Shown: positions 14,910 through 28,819 of the stretch, piece by piece
Layout: each line of letters starts with the position of its first letter
Numbering within the stretch: the first letter of the stretch is position 1
Assembly (NCBI GenBank): GCA_038380795.1
Contig: CM076266.1
Location: forward strand, 37,275,425 to 37,339,424
Length of the DNA: 64,000 nucleotides
DNA from: Pyrocephalus nanus
Taxonomy: Eukaryota > Chordata > Aves > Passeriformes > Tyrannidae
Direction: 5' to 3'
The notes under the pieces: generated by a model
What the model saw: the letters and a program-made list of their open reading frames with translations, nothing else
The model's database searches: none
What the model was told of the DNA's origin: nothing
Made by a program: the position numbers and the translations under genes

Positions 14910-17900
14910 CTGGCTCACCTCTGAAGACAAGGCAGGCAAATCTGATTTATTTTGCATTTTGAACAAACCATAAACATAAGAAGCTACCAAATCTTAGCCA
15001 AGGGAACAGATTAGGCTGTTTAGCTTCCATTCTAAAATTGAGTTGGACAGTGCCTTGACCGCTGCACAGGTGAGCTCTGAGAACCCAAGACACTGCAGAT
15101 GCAGTTAGGAGCTGACACAGGAGGCATTAGCCTCCCCCTGCAGTTGGGTCTTGTGTTGCAAAAGGGTGTGGAGATGGCAGGCAATGTGGAAAGCAGTGGT
15201 CAGCACTGAGCGTTCTTCATCTCCTGCACATTGCTAATGCGTGTCTTACAAGCAAGGTCACACGATGTCTAAGGGCATCATTTCTCTGTGTTCCAGAGGG
15301 AGCTTTTAGAGTTACCCCAACTGAAAATGCACCTTTCCATATTCTTTTGAAGAAAACAACACCCATACTACTAATTACTTAGACTCACCAACAAGGACTA
15401 GGCTATTAATACAACACAGTGACAAGTCTGAGTAAAGCTTTGGAGACAAGGAGGGAAATACCAGTGGAAGACAATGAGGTTTCAGGGTGATGATGTCCCC
15501 AGGCCAAATTCATCCTTTGCAAAAATGTGCTGACACCACTAAAGACACCCCAAGGATGATTAGACTCATTGCATGTTACATCACATGAGATCTGTATAGG
15601 GGAATTTCTTACAGTTTTACTCCTACAGCTTCTAGTGTTAAACAGGATTTGTACATCCCTGACTTAAAATGAAGTTTCTAAAGCATTTCAAGGCATATAA
15701 CACCTAGATGATGCAAAACTAATTTATTAAACAGGCTTCCAAAGCATAGATGTTTCATTGTTCGGTCCAGGCTGTTTCCCCACATTTCTATATGCTGCTT
15801 AACTGCAGCTCAAGTGCCACTCAGGACAAGACTGCACTTCCCAGATAGAAGAATTGAGCCCTAAGAGATGAGAACATAAAAACTGCTGCTATCTTGTGAT
15901 GTCCAGGAAAACAAAAAGCAAGGACAGTCCCTGTGACCAATCATGAAATGAGCCACTTACACATTGAAAAACTCTTCCCAGAGAAACCATCTTCAGCTGT
16001 GTTCTTTTAGGTACCAGAAGAATAAAATTCAAGGCACAGGACTTGCTCTTCCCTATGCTTTTAACTATGGGTTAAACCTAGGTAAAATGGAATATATCCA
16101 ACAATGCTGAAGGAGAAGGTGAAGAAAAACTGCCTGTATGGCTGCAAGTTCTGTGCTGCTTTCAAGCCTACAAATAGCACTCAGCTTGACATTGAAAAGC
16201 TTTGTAGAGGTTGGTCATTCTCTCAAACTTGACACAGTCATAAATCCAAGGCACTGTGCAGCGAGGCACAGAGTTGTTTTTTTTTCCAGGATGAGAACAC
16301 ATCTGAAACAACACGCTCAGACAGTATGGTATTATTTACTTACAGCTGAGCTTAGGAGATCATGTAACAGCCTCAAAAATTATCCCAATTATTTGAAATT
16401 GCAGTATAGTGTAAGAATTCTGTCAGGAGAGAGGAGTGCAAGAGGCAGAGCAGTGGGAAAAATTAGGATGGCTCTTTTTTATAAAGCAAAATGAACCAAG
16501 GCAAGTATTCAAAAATAAGTTACTAAAAACCATTTTATAAACTAGCTTTAAAATCTCTTAATAGCATTGGCTTACCTTCTGCTTTGTCTGAAGAAATATA
16601 TTTGAACCAATAATGTTCTCATGAGACTTCATTACTGAAAAGGCTCATTAGAAAAGGCATTAAAATACTAATTATCTCATAAACTATTTAGTTGTGTACC
16701 CACTGGGATAGTACTTATGAGTGCTCAAGCTCTTCATAGATCCAGCTAATCAATTAATGCTCATTAGAATCAGAAAGAGTATGCAGACTGCAGCATGCAG
16801 GAGAAATAAATAAGTCAGAGGTAGGCAAAGAAAGTGATTTGGCTGTAATCGAGCCTTCCTTTGTAACACAACTGTTGTCTGCTACGATTTAATTTTAATC
16901 AGCCTTTTTGGTACTCCTGGTAATGTGATTCTTCTTGTCCCAAGAATCTCAGCTATTGTTGTTGTTCCTCCAAGTACATAATTTATTAAGGGAGATACAT
17001 CAAATGCTACATAGAGATTCAAGTGGACAGGTAGAGTGTTCACTGATGCCATGCTAACGTTACCTACTGGGTGTGTAAAAGAAGAGAAGAGGGGCTTGGG
17101 GGTGTGTCATGGGTGGCTTTCTCTGTCAAAGCAGATGAGCAGCCAAACAGACATGGATGCACTGCTGGCTGTTCTGCATGTGCTCCCACAGAAATCAAAG
17201 ACCAACAGCAGTGCCTGCCTACCCTATGCCAAGGCTGGGGAAGGGTCAGGAGATGTCTGCCAGTGAGAACTGGGCTCTCACAGTGCTTTACAAACACCAT
17301 GGGGGAAGGGGTCCTGCTCTACTCCCCACAGAGGTGGCACATATGCTCCTACACCTCTGGAGCACCAGGACTGTGGACTCTCTCTCCTCACTGGGTATGG
17401 CAGCCCAGTATCAACACTGGAAGTGCCTGGAGCCTGGACAGAGCCTGCTGCTCTTCTCTCCTTCCCCTCTGCCTAAGCTCCTGCAGGGAGCTCCTGGCTC
17501 AGTGCTGTCCCATTAATGTGGATATAGGTCCATCATTTGTGATGCTAGCATTCCACTGAGAAACAAAGGATGGACACTGACAGGCAGGCAGCTCATGACT
17601 TCAGGCAAATGCCATTTCCCAACTACATGCACATCGTGATCTCTGCTGTAACTGGCATGACAGAATCTACAGCAGATTTTTTTAAAAACAGAATTTAGAT
17701 CCTTTAAACAGAATCTGCTTCAAGGCATCCAGGACTTAATCTGGGTTGCTTATCATCTCCTTCACACAAGCAATTCAAGAGAGCTTCAGTTTTGCTTCAG
17801 ACATTAGAACTCTCTGTAGAAAGATCTTACGAGCTCCAGAGAAATACTTGTTCATAATCTCTTGTTTTAACCATGGAGGGAACAAACCAAAGATCAGAAC

Positions 17901-19224
17901 TAGTAAAGTGAGGAAGTTTTTAGCTACTTCATTCAGCTGCTCATTGCTTAGGCTGCAGTGATCAGGAGCCCTACATGCCGGATGGGTACTTCAAGTCATA
18001 GCTATGTTATCTGGATTTTTGTGGGCAGGATTAAACTCTTGTCATAAGTCACATACACCAGTTTTTATACTAAGACTAGCATAAAAATATATTGAATTTT
18101 AAATGTAGTAGAAAAGGAAGTTTTGCTTTCTAAAATCTTTGAAATAAGATCAAGCTACCTTATTTTCTTATTTAAATGAAGGATTTGGGTATCCTTAAAC
18201 AATCTCAGTAACCGCAAATTTCACCAAGAGCAATTCATTCATATTTTAATTCTCAGTAATGATGCAGTTATATACCATTTTTCACATAAACTCTAGATTA
18301 CCTCTGGGAACTCTGCAACTAATTCAAACATTGCTTGGATCAAGTTTCCAATCAAACTAATCCACCACTAACATGATTTAGAAGACTGACAAGCCTCTGC
18401 AAGTTGATGTAGCCAAACAAATTTCCTAATCTTTGTGCAAATGGTAATCACCCTAAATGTCAGTACGTGGGTTTTGGATAACACACATGGATTTTTCAGA
18501 CATTTATTTTTCTCCAGCATTTTAAAGTATTTCAGGAAAAGTGGCTTCTCAACACAAGGTAAGGTAATACACAAAAAAAGAAATGGACAGAGTTAGGCAA
18601 ATAGGCACAGATAAGAGTATGTTTGCTCAGTAAAACTTCATGTGATAGAGGAGGAAAAAAGACACACCAAAACCACAAAAAAAAAAAAAATAAAAATAGC
18701 AGGACATGTGCACAAGCATGCACACCTGCAAACATCTGACCAATAAACCTGGAGGTCCTCAGATTGTTAGCTGTCACTATTGCTTGCACTGCCTCTTGTT
18801 TAAATGAAGTACTCAGAAGTACGGATTTTGTACACATTTAGATATTAATGCTTTGGCAGGATTTTTTAATTTAAGAAAATTCCTAGAAGATGAAGTTAGA
18901 GCAGTATCTGTTACAAAACCCCAAATATGTAGTTTTCTCTCTGACACACTCAAACACCGCACATTGACACAAGGCTGCAGAGCAGCTGCACACGTCCATT
19001 AGATGGAAAGCAGATCAGGACTTCCCCCACCCTTATCCTGGGTATCTCCGGGCTGCTATGTTGGCAGCCAAAACAAAGTTCACGCTTAACCTCATGCTAA
19101 AGAGCCTCTGTTAACAGTCGGAGAACACAGTCCATCCTCATTACATATATTTCTCCTGAACTACAAGCAGCACATAAAGCAGACTCTAGTCAAATCCAGT
19201 AATGATGCTAGGTATTTTGGGAAG

Positions 19225-19240
19225 AAAAAAAAAAAAAAAA
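19225..19240 (+). repeat. Poly-A run, 16 bases
   Basis: Homopolymer flanked by ggaag and ggcaaaaag. Confidence 0.85.
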
Positions 19241-22200
19241 GGCAAAAAGTTGGCACAGTACGGCAAATGTCATACTTCAGCGTATAGTGGTGTTCTGTCA
19301 GAAGCCAGACATATTAAAAATATTTACATAATTTAAAATAATTTGTACAGGTCTAGTAAAGTCTATTTTGGGCTTTGGGCTTTAATAAAAGTTTAAACAT
19401 TTGCTAGATCCCATTGGACTTCATATGTAACCTTGGCATTTGAGGGCAGTATTGAGGATATGCCATTACTAAACTTTTCATATTAGTATGAGTGTGAACT
19501 GAAATACCATAATAAAAATATAACAATATTTCTTGAGACTTGAAAACGGTTCTGGACTTTATATGTATTTCCAGATGGGAAACTAAAAATGTACTCTATG
19601 TTTGCACATGTATATTCAGAGGTGGCTTTTAGTCTAATTTAAACATTCCAGAATAATGTGGCCTAAATATAACAACATGAATCATCCACCAGTTTCAAAG
19701 AAATATCTGGCAATTTTTCATTATGAATCATTAGGGACAGGTACCAATAGCTGTCACAAAACTCCAGGTGATTGTTTGGTATGACAAATCCATCATAAAA
19801 TCTCCTGATATTATTTTGGTGCTTAGAGTAAATAATTTATCTCTAAAGTTATGTAATGAACACCTATAGGAAGCAGAGTTGAAAAATTAAGTCAGAAAAA
19901 GTTCATGTAAGATTCTGATCAAAACACCAGTGTGCAAAAAAACCAGGCAAATAAGTACTAAATATTTAGTGTATAAAATCCAATTAATAATCTTCCCAAA
20001 TGTCCTCTGTAGTCAGACAGTAGACTGAGCAACAAAACTAGGGGAATACTGGCTGCTGTTTTAATATTTTACAAAAGCTTTCTTTTTTTTACAACATAAT
20101 TTTAAGGCCAAGCTTTCATGAATGAAAATGTAATATTACAAAGGTAATAATTCTAAATTAAAATACTTCCACACTGATACTGTCACAAAATGAAGAATCT
20201 GATATTATCTTAAAGTAAGATTTGTAGAATGTTTTCCAATATGGAAAGGAGTTGCTTTCAGCGTGACTGTAATATATTAAATGGCAGGAAAAAAACACAC
20301 ATCCATGACTAGTAGAGGAAGATTTTGCATTAATTGAATCCTCTTCCAAACACCCTAACAGTCTTTTACTCAAATCTTCATCTGTTCATGCTAGTTCATT
20401 TTTAGCTGGTCAAAGTCCACGTTCCCCTGCCTCTGCAGTATTCCAACTGTGTCAATTATTTCACTGTCTTCTTCATAACATAAGTCACTTAAACAGGGGA
20501 AACTATCTAAAGCAGAGTAACATTGACAGAGAAATTGCATTTAGTCCTCAGCACACAAGCAACAAACTGAGAAAAGAGAGCACAGGTTCTGTGAGGGAAA
20601 AGGGGGCTGTCCCGTGAAGTGGGCTATGCAGTAATTGTAGAATAAGAGGATACAGAGTGCAGAGAACACAACTAACTACACTACATCCCATGCAGTCTGA
20701 CTACAGAGCACATTTGATGAGATTTTTCATTGCATTTTATTCACCAAAATCTCAGATAAACTTTACTGGCCAGCAATTCGCCAGTAAAAACCAGAGCAGA
20801 GCAAAGTTCCCTGCATAAGTGTTTCCAGGGTGGGAGACCCAGCCTGTCCCAGTTTTTAAATTACCTCCTTAATACTTCTCTGAACATAAATAAGAGAAGT
20901 TGCAGTAATGAACATCTGGAAGACAGGATATATAGCCCTCCCACCACTGAAAAGTGTCACTGGCCATATCTGACAGAGGAAACAACAAATGCTGTGAACA
21001 TTTCCTCTGGCTGCACACAGCTTGTAGCAGTGTTTCAAATACGCCTATGATCTTAGGAGGAGATGTACAGGGGTATTCGTTAGTCCTGGTTTGGATATGG
21101 TTGACATTATGTGAAAGTAAGTGCTCTCCTGAGACTTCAGTGAAAGCCATGATGCCAGGGAAGCTGATCTCACAAGGCTTCCATCATCTCAGATGACAGA
21201 AGTCTCAGAAGATCAGTTAATTTTTGTCATTCTGAGCCAAAATCTCACCAGTAAAGTTCAGGAAATTTCAAGGGCATTAAATCCAAACACAAACCGCCAC
21301 CTTCAACTTCATGTGAATCCTAAATTTGAGCCTGCGCCCCCTGTAAGCTTGAGTTCAGTATCCCCATTCTTTCCCTAATCCAGAAAAAATACTATATTTC
21401 AACAATTATATCAATATTACCAACATTAATATTAACTTGAAAAAAAACACATACATAAATTCTACTCAGACAAAAATTGTGTTTTCTGGAACTGGCAGCC
21501 AGAAATTCTTCTATGCTTGTTTCAGCTCTTCCACTGACAAATTATGTGGCCTCTAGTGAGTCACTTCACTTTTCTGTCTCAGTTCAACAGTCTGAAATTA
21601 TTTATCTCACAGGAAGGCTATCATAATTAATAAACTGCTTCATTAGCTACTGTATAGTTTTTAGAAAATGCTTTTTAAGCCTGTTCATAGAGAACAGATT
21701 TATTGCCACGAGAATTCTGCTTCCAGCTCTCATGTCCTCAGTGGTTAAAATATGAGGCTAGTAAAGTGTGCAACACCATCTCTTCCAACTCAAAGCCCCT
21801 CACTTGTTATGAGATGCACTAGCACATCCCAATCAAACACTGGGCTTAATGTGCAATGGCCTGGAGTGCAAAACAATTTCCATTATTCATGGATCTTGCA
21901 AAAATCTTGGAAAATGAAAGCTGTATATATTCCAAGCAAAAGACTAAAATATATCTGCATGAAGCAGAACTTCCCTGTAATGAAACCTTAATTTTATTTT
22001 TACAATTTCCTTTTTCCCTGGCTTCACTACCCTAAGGACTTGCTTTTACTTGCACCAGTACCCACTGACGCACAACTTCACACAAACAAAATCTTTTCTT
22101 TAGGGGACAGTTGGGCACCAAACAAGTTACCCTCACGCATATGGATGCATCGAACTTAAGTTTCAAAATCTTATGACATACAAAAGCCAGCAGTTCATGT

Positions 22201-23193
22201 GTTGGGCTAGATGATAGCTACAGCAAGCAAATATTAGGATTGTATTTCAATTATTGCTATGGTTACAAAATCAGGGTGGACACTGGAGGGAAAAGGAGAA
22301 AGAGAAACAAATCTACAAAGACGGTAAATCCTCTGAGGAGAGTGAGGGTGGTGGAGAAACAGAGAAAGAGAAAGGGTGAGGGCTGGTGGGTGGGGGAGAA
22401 AGCGAGGTCACTTTAACACCCAGCTGAATCAAGGCAAACAAAATAATAAAAATGCAAGTTCTTCTAGGGAAATGGTGCTGATAAGATCACCACAGGATAA
22501 AGTGACACAAAGAAAGAAAAATGCAAGGAATTGTTACAACTTGTGCCTACAACAAGCAACGCAATTCGTATGCACTCGGGAGAAGCAAGATCAGATATTC
22601 AGCACAGATTTGCAGCAGCTATGAGTAACTGAGCTGCCTTGCTTCCCTAGTGAAATTACTGAGCCACTGACAGCTTAAGAAGAATTAGTTCCTACCCAGT
22701 CTAGTTCATAATCCAGAATTTAGGCATGACGGGTACAAGGTCCTGTTTCAATAAACAAACCAGAATATGGTTAGCTTCACCCATCATGATAATACCTTAA
22801 TCCACAGCAAGGCACACTGTCTGCAGGCAAAGCTACTGCCCGAGGAATGTTTTAAAGCACAGATCAGGAGCACTCGAAAACTTTGGCTTTGGAGGCTTCA
22901 AAACAAAAGAACAAATATAACAGGAGATACAATTTCAGAATAGTGAGCTTTGTCAACAGTTTTAGAAGCATCGTGGGTTTTAACTATTTAACTGTCTGTA
23001 GTGTGGAAACATTTCTCAGTTACTGATACAGGAAATTTCCTCACACCTCTACTTTTTATCTGGAAGACTTTGCTTTACACATTCTTTCTTCTCTTATGCT
23101 GCTTTCATTGCTTTTATTGTGAAGAATGAGATAAACAATTGCTTTTGAAATTCTGCAGAGATGCAACATTTTTCTTTTTCCTCATTGTGCATA

Positions 23194-23221
23194 CTGCTCT
23201 ACTAAAGCTGCTCTACTAAAG
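23194..23221. repeat. Perfect 14-bp tandem duplication
   Basis: CTGCTCTACTAAAG is repeated twice in direct succession without a mismatch. Confidence 0.9.
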
Positions 23222-26103
23222 TGACTCCTTTCCCAGATAGCTTGATAGGAAAACAAAGACTTCAAACTGTTTATTTTGTTTAACCAAGTATCTTCAGGCA
23301 TGAAGTGTTAAGCAGCTAAACCTAGAGCTTCAGTGGCTCTGACCCTGCCTGGAGTGCCTATGTTAGCCTCATGCCTGAAATCAGTATGGAAACCTTGCAG
23401 ACCTGGGCCCAGAGCAGGAATCCAGAGGGATGTCCTTCCCAAGGCTACCAGCTCTCCCAGCACACCACTGCTTGTTAGCACAGCACTCTTCATTTCCACA
23501 TCCCCGACAGCTGCTGCAATGGCTGAGCTGAGTATCAAAGCAGGGCCAAGATAAGAGTTTACTCCAGCTGTTTCTCACTTTGCACCAGTTGCACGGTCAC
23601 AGCAAACCATCATATAAACACATGGTATTTGTAAAACAAGAAGCAGCAGAAGGCTCTATCCAAACTCAGACCCCAACCCGCATGAGATGAAAGCCCTCCA
23701 CCTTTGTAGCCGAGCCTTTCCCATTTGACTAACGTACTGTGTTCCTGGAGAAAGCAAGCTGTGCCTGTCTTAAAGCTATACAAAATGCACCCAGGTCCCC
23801 ACAGCCAGTCCTGCCATTCCTCTGGGATGGACAGCTTAGTGATTCTTGGACCAGGATTTTCACAGCCACTAGTAGGATCTGGACCCTTAGCTCTCATTAA
23901 GTTGAATAAAAATTAGTGCTGCTGACAACTGGTTCAATGCAATTTTTTTCACTTCTCTCCTCCTCCTCTGCCAAAGCTGTCTGGCATTCTTAGGTGAAGT
24001 AGGAGGTTCAGTTATTTTACTATTATAAATGGGAACATGCCCACTACTGATTTATTACTCTTCTTTTTTTTTTTATGTTTTCACTCTTTCATCTGATAGA
24101 CACTTTCAAATTGATTTTTTTATTATTACTGTTCACCTTAACTCAGTAATGCATATAAAGAAAAAAAAAAAAAAGGGGAAAAAAAAAAAGTCCAGAGTCC
24201 TACACACTTTTGATAAAGAAATAATTTCTTTTTTAAAGAACCATATAGATTCTGTCAGGAATATAAGCACAGCCAAGCTACACATATTATATTTTATTTA
24301 AAATTTAAAAAACTATATATCCAGCAAGTGGCAGACAGAAAGGGTAAAAGAAAAAATTACCAGGTCAAATTTAAAACTGTATTTTTAAGTTCAATTATTT
24401 TCATTGCCAGCCTGCTTTTTACACCTCCTTTCAGAGGTCATAAATTCCTGCAGGTGAAGATCAATGCCTTGCGACTTTCAGATAGAAAGGCATCAGCTCC
24501 ATAAAAAGACCTGCTGTCACACAGGCTTCCAGCAGTTCAGTGCACATTATTTATCTTTCACTCCAGTAATCCACATAGTACTGCACTTCTGAGTTCTAAA
24601 ACCTCCAGTACTCTGAAACTGCAAAACCAAACTGTACATAAGACGTATATTAAGGCAAAGGCACCACGAACAATTCCAACTTCATAATATTCTCAGGCTG
24701 CTGAATCACATGTTAATATGCTACACATGCTACCCTGTGTACTTTTGCCATGTACACTTAAGAGTTATATGTTTCCTCCTCTTTCCAATGCAATATATTT
24801 TAATACAAAATCAATGTACGTTTTTGGTGGGCAGCATAAGGGTTTGATCCACTCAGCTCTGAATCAAAGAAGAAAGCAGTATTGATTTAGATGTTCACTC
24901 ATTCATTTACTAGGACAGTTTTAAAGCATTAGGTGATAAATTAATTGAGAGGTATACTGTGATGGAAACTGAGATTGTTGTGATAAATTAAATCAGTTCT
25001 GGGATGTCGTCTACAGTACTTTAACACTTTATGGAACATTCTCCAGAAAAAAAATAAACCAGGAAATGAGCATCTTGGGTGGCAGAGTGTAGCTTTCCAT
25101 AAATGCCAGGTAATACAAACTGATTAAAATACACATAGATAAATAAATTGCTTATTATGGAAACATTACAGTAATGTAGCACATATCATATATGTGTGTG
25201 TGGAAGTGCTTGTATGTGAGACAATGTACCTATTTATCAGACTCACTTGCATTTCCTGCAAACAAATTATGAACCAATCAAAGGTGTGAATCTTTTGCCA
25301 CCTATCTCCTTTCTTTAAAAAAACTGGCATCACACAGCATCCATACTGGTGTTATTTATTCATATGCATTTTATGGAAGCAAATTAAGTCAGCAAATAGT
25401 GTTTTGACTGCTGCATACCAAATCATGCTTGCATTGCTCAGGTACATACTTTCATGAGGCCAGAGGGATTTGGTCTCACATCTGGGTCTCACGTTTAAAG
25501 GAGCCCGTCCTGCATTCTCTCATGTAGGCCCTAAAAATGTGCTGGTCCATTTCCCATGGATTTGGACAGCTGATGAATCACGTCCAAAGTCCCTCAGACT
25601 TCTCCAGTCACTTCAGTCACTATTTGAAATTATCTTAGATGACTCTATCTAGTGTTCGACAAACACATTCTTCTGAAAGTGGGGCCAGCCAAAGAGAGCA
25701 TAAGAAGTGCTGAATGCACCAGAAGAAATAGCACTAGCAGAATCCAGGGAAATCTAAAATTCCTTCTTAATGCAGGACGCAGTCCAGTAAGGTACTAGGC
25801 ATCCTTGGTTTTTACTTTTTTTTAAAAGGTTGCCAGAGTATGTGAAGTCTTATGCTTTAAGCATGAAGAAAAGTGAACAAACATGCCTGTAATACAGATT
25901 ATTCTGATTTAAAATCTGTGAATTTACATGTAAGAAATTATTTTGCTCTGAATATTTCCTACATTTTTTTTTGACTTTGTGTTTACAGAGAGTGTTGTTA
26001 TTAGATTCATATTGCTCAAAGCAGAGGCTAAATGAAGATGCTTTTCACATTACATGCATGCTCAGACTGAAACAACCTATAGAACTAGAATATAGACATA
26101 TAG

Positions 26104-26125
26104 AATAATAATAATAATAATAATA
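26104..26125. repeat. (AAT)n trinucleotide repeat
   Basis: About seven uninterrupted AAT units precede an A-rich stretch. Confidence 0.9.
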
Positions 26126-26953
26126 AAAAACCACCAAAAACCTGCATTTGAAAATAAGAAATGTTCCAGAGCTCTGAAGTTTACCTCTTACTCTTAAGAG
26201 TTAACGTGTGCAGATTTTTTCCACCTTTGGAAGAGTGGCAGAAAGCCCTTGAGAAGCAAAGGCACTGCTTGTTCCCTATACCGTGTTTTGGAACCGATAG
26301 CACTTTCTATCTGAAAGAACCATGCCTTCATACATTAGATTTAGGGACAAAACCTGCTTACCCAGATTAAAAAGTAATTTGTATTAATGTACAGTTTCAT
26401 TTTTTAAAGCACAGAATTCTCACCATATGCACCAATAATTTAATCTTGTTCTTAAGCAGCCTCACACTTCCAGTAAAAAAGAGGCAGGGGGTGCTGGGAG
26501 AGAGTAAACTACAGAACCTTTAGTCCCCAAAACAGATGCCAGTTTTGGATTTATTCAGCCAAGGAGTATTTAGCTTGGCTGAGCTACACTTGCATTGAAA
26601 AAACACTTGCCTATTCCAAAAAGTTTTTAACAAGCTCTGCTGCAGATGCTGTTGCCATTTGGCATGTCACCGTCACTGTGTGGTACTGCAGAGAGAACTC
26701 TTGACCACAGGTTTTCCTTGGCTGGGGGAGCCAGTGTTTTTGGCTATCGTTCTTCTTCTGGCCAACTGGCTGCATGTTTACGCAGTGTGGTTTTAGATGG
26801 AGTGTTAACAGAGGCTGGGTTAACAGCCTAACCCAGACCAACAGTGAGGTGAAGGCATGACCTATCCAACCTAAGAAAACAGAGGTAGAATAAGCTCATA
26901 TATGTTGTTGCTCTTAACCCAGAGTCTCTTGCATGTCACTTGTATAAGTGACA

Positions 26954-27007
26954 AGAAGATATTTCTCTTTGCCTCAGGATAGAAGATATTTTTCTTTGCC
27001 TCAGGAT
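26954..27007. repeat. 27-bp tandem duplication
   Basis: Two adjacent 27-bp units (26954-26980 and 26981-27007) beginning AGAAGATATTT and ending GCCTCAGGAT differ at a single base (C versus T). The near identity points to a recent slippage duplication. Confidence 0.9.
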
Positions 27008-28035
27008 AGATGACAACAACTTTAAAAGCTGTACCAGTCATGAAAGTAGAAATATATAAAAAGCTGTGGTTGCTTAATCTTCTTCGGTTCAATTTCGTTC
27101 TCTCACTAATGACAATTTTAACTGGGTGAAATGTCACTGAAAGAAGTTCTGTTACTTCTGTTTTCCACTACTATGAGATATCCTGAGAGGATAAAACCCC
27201 TACAGAGTTAAAACTAAAAACTTCTGTCCTCGTATTTCTACTAGCCAGCAAATGGCAGTTCTGAAACTGAAAAAGCCCAAGTATTACTACACTGATGAAC
27301 TTGATTTCAAGGATATCAGTGCCAAACACCTCCACAAAAGTGCACATAAATCTGGGAAAACTTAAAAATGCCGACCTGTAGTTTAGTTTACCTACATTAT
27401 TCCTATACCAGTACATATACCTGAGAAGACTTGTAAGATGTAGAACAACTTTTAAAGCCATTATTGTATAAATTAACTGCATTTGTCCAAATTCTGACAC
27501 TTCTTTTTGATGGCAACACCTTTGTTGCACTCTAGAAAAAGAAAATATCCCAGTTTTATACACATTCTTTGATGTTCTTCTCTAGCACTGCCATTACCCT
27601 GACACACCATGCTCCTAGCTGAAAAAAAAATGAGGACTATGCACACTCCCTCCACAGTACACACTTTTTACTGCACTCTTTATTAACTGACAATTTTCTT
27701 TAAGTCAAGTTGTGGAGCACAGACACCGTCAGAGAAATAAACAGAGAAATAATTTTCTAAATTCTACAAATCTGTCCCAAAAATCCTGTTTAACACAGTA
27801 TAGATCAGACAGTCCACCCTTCAGTTCCCTCTCACTGAGAGTTCGGTTAGGACTAGGAACATCTTGAAAGTTCATAGACACAAAGGCAATTTACTGCAGC
27901 ATATTAAAAAAGAGTATAACGTATGACTAAGAATGAAGTAAGCAGTGTCTGGCTACATCCCCCACTGTCTGGGTAACCGGTATGCAAGAGCAATATGAGA
28001 AAATACAGTAATTTAAAAAAAAATTCTCTTTTTAC

Positions 28036-28146
28036 CATTTTGGCTTCTGAATGCATTGGGGGGACTTGAGGTGAAGCACACGGATTACTGAGGTTCGGCC
28101 CCTGCATCCCCATGATGTTGGAGTTCATTGATATTTGTCGCTCCAT
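28036..28146 (-). CDS. CREB5: CREB5 internal exon (MERQ...SEAKM)
   Basis: This minus-strand exon is 111 bp, exactly 37 codons, reading MERQISMNSNIMGMQGPN through to PPMHSEAKM. The acceptor is a T-rich tract ending AAAAG (AG at 28148-28147) and the donor is G|GTAAAA (GT at 28035-28034). It follows directly after SAVLMP of the preceding exon, as in vertebrate CREB5. Compared from memory with human, four residues differ: Met to Ile, Val to Met, Ser to Asn and Gln to Pro. The conserved core is GMQGPNLSNPCASPQV. Both splice phases are 0, so skipping would remove 37 residues without a frameshift. The next exon, with the RLKAAL start, His-rich stretch and bZIP, is not in the window and should lie beyond base 1. 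Confidence 0.96.
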
Positions 28147-28819
28147 CTTTTAAAAGAAAAAAAATATTTGAAAACATCTGGAGACATTTGCAAGAATTTA
28201 CTCTCGGTTTCTTTTTAAATGGACTCAGCTTTATTTCTTCAAGTCATGACTGAAAAAATAACAATCCATGTCATGAATTGAATGTGTGTATGCACACAGG
28301 AGTGTGTTTCATCAGAACCGGCCCTGAAAACTCACAGCCAATTTTAAAGAAAGGGGTTCTTTAATAAACAAATCTAGCAGCCACCCAGGTTTGCGCTTTT
28401 TTGTAATGATTTTCTCCCCTTCAGTATAACAACACTCAGAGTTAAGTGGTTTTAAAAGCATCACTGTATAAAATTGTAGCTTCCCCTACCAGTGCAACCC
28501 AATTTAGCTTGTTAAAAGCATAAATAAAAATCTACAATCTCAAGCATATGGAAAACAAGTTGGCTCTTTTTCCTTCACTCAGACTACTCAGATGAGAAGA
28601 GTTTTCCATATGTTTTGTAAGGGAAACTTTCATGCACTGCTGAGATAGCAAAAAACAAAGCAGAACTCCTCCTGGCTATTCAGAGCCCTTTCTGCAAGCT
28701 AATCTCACTAGGTGGGGAGGGAGCGATACAGTTTTCAAACAAAACCTAATGGCAGTAAGTCCTGTATAAAATAATTTCATGGAGTTTGTTCCCCAAAAAG
28801 AGGCAAGCCCCATAAACTG

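Larger units (their letters stand above)
1..28035 (-). other. CREB5: CREB5 intron after the MERQ exon (partial)
   Basis: This intron begins at the donor at 28035-28034 and runs past the window start. The His-rich/bZIP-coding exon was looked for as a His-, Gln- and Met-rich open frame on the minus strand and was not found, so the intron exceeds 28 kb. Contents are simple repeats (10-G run at 80-89, TG/TA repeat at 14.1 kb, 32-G run at 14.88 kb, AAT repeat at 26.1 kb), a 14-bp and a 27-bp tandem duplication, and otherwise unique AT-rich sequence with no supported gene. Confidence 0.75.

Noticed and set aside
17071..17559. 162-codon plus-strand frame
   Set aside because: It overlaps two other long frames in a GC-richer block, has no recognisable domain or splice context, and its Cys/Ser/Leu-rich composition is typical of chance reading.
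1..28035. Search for the CREB5 His-rich/bZIP exon
   Set aside because: No His/Gln/Met-rich minus-strand frame or basic-leucine zipper sequence present; it must lie below base 1.
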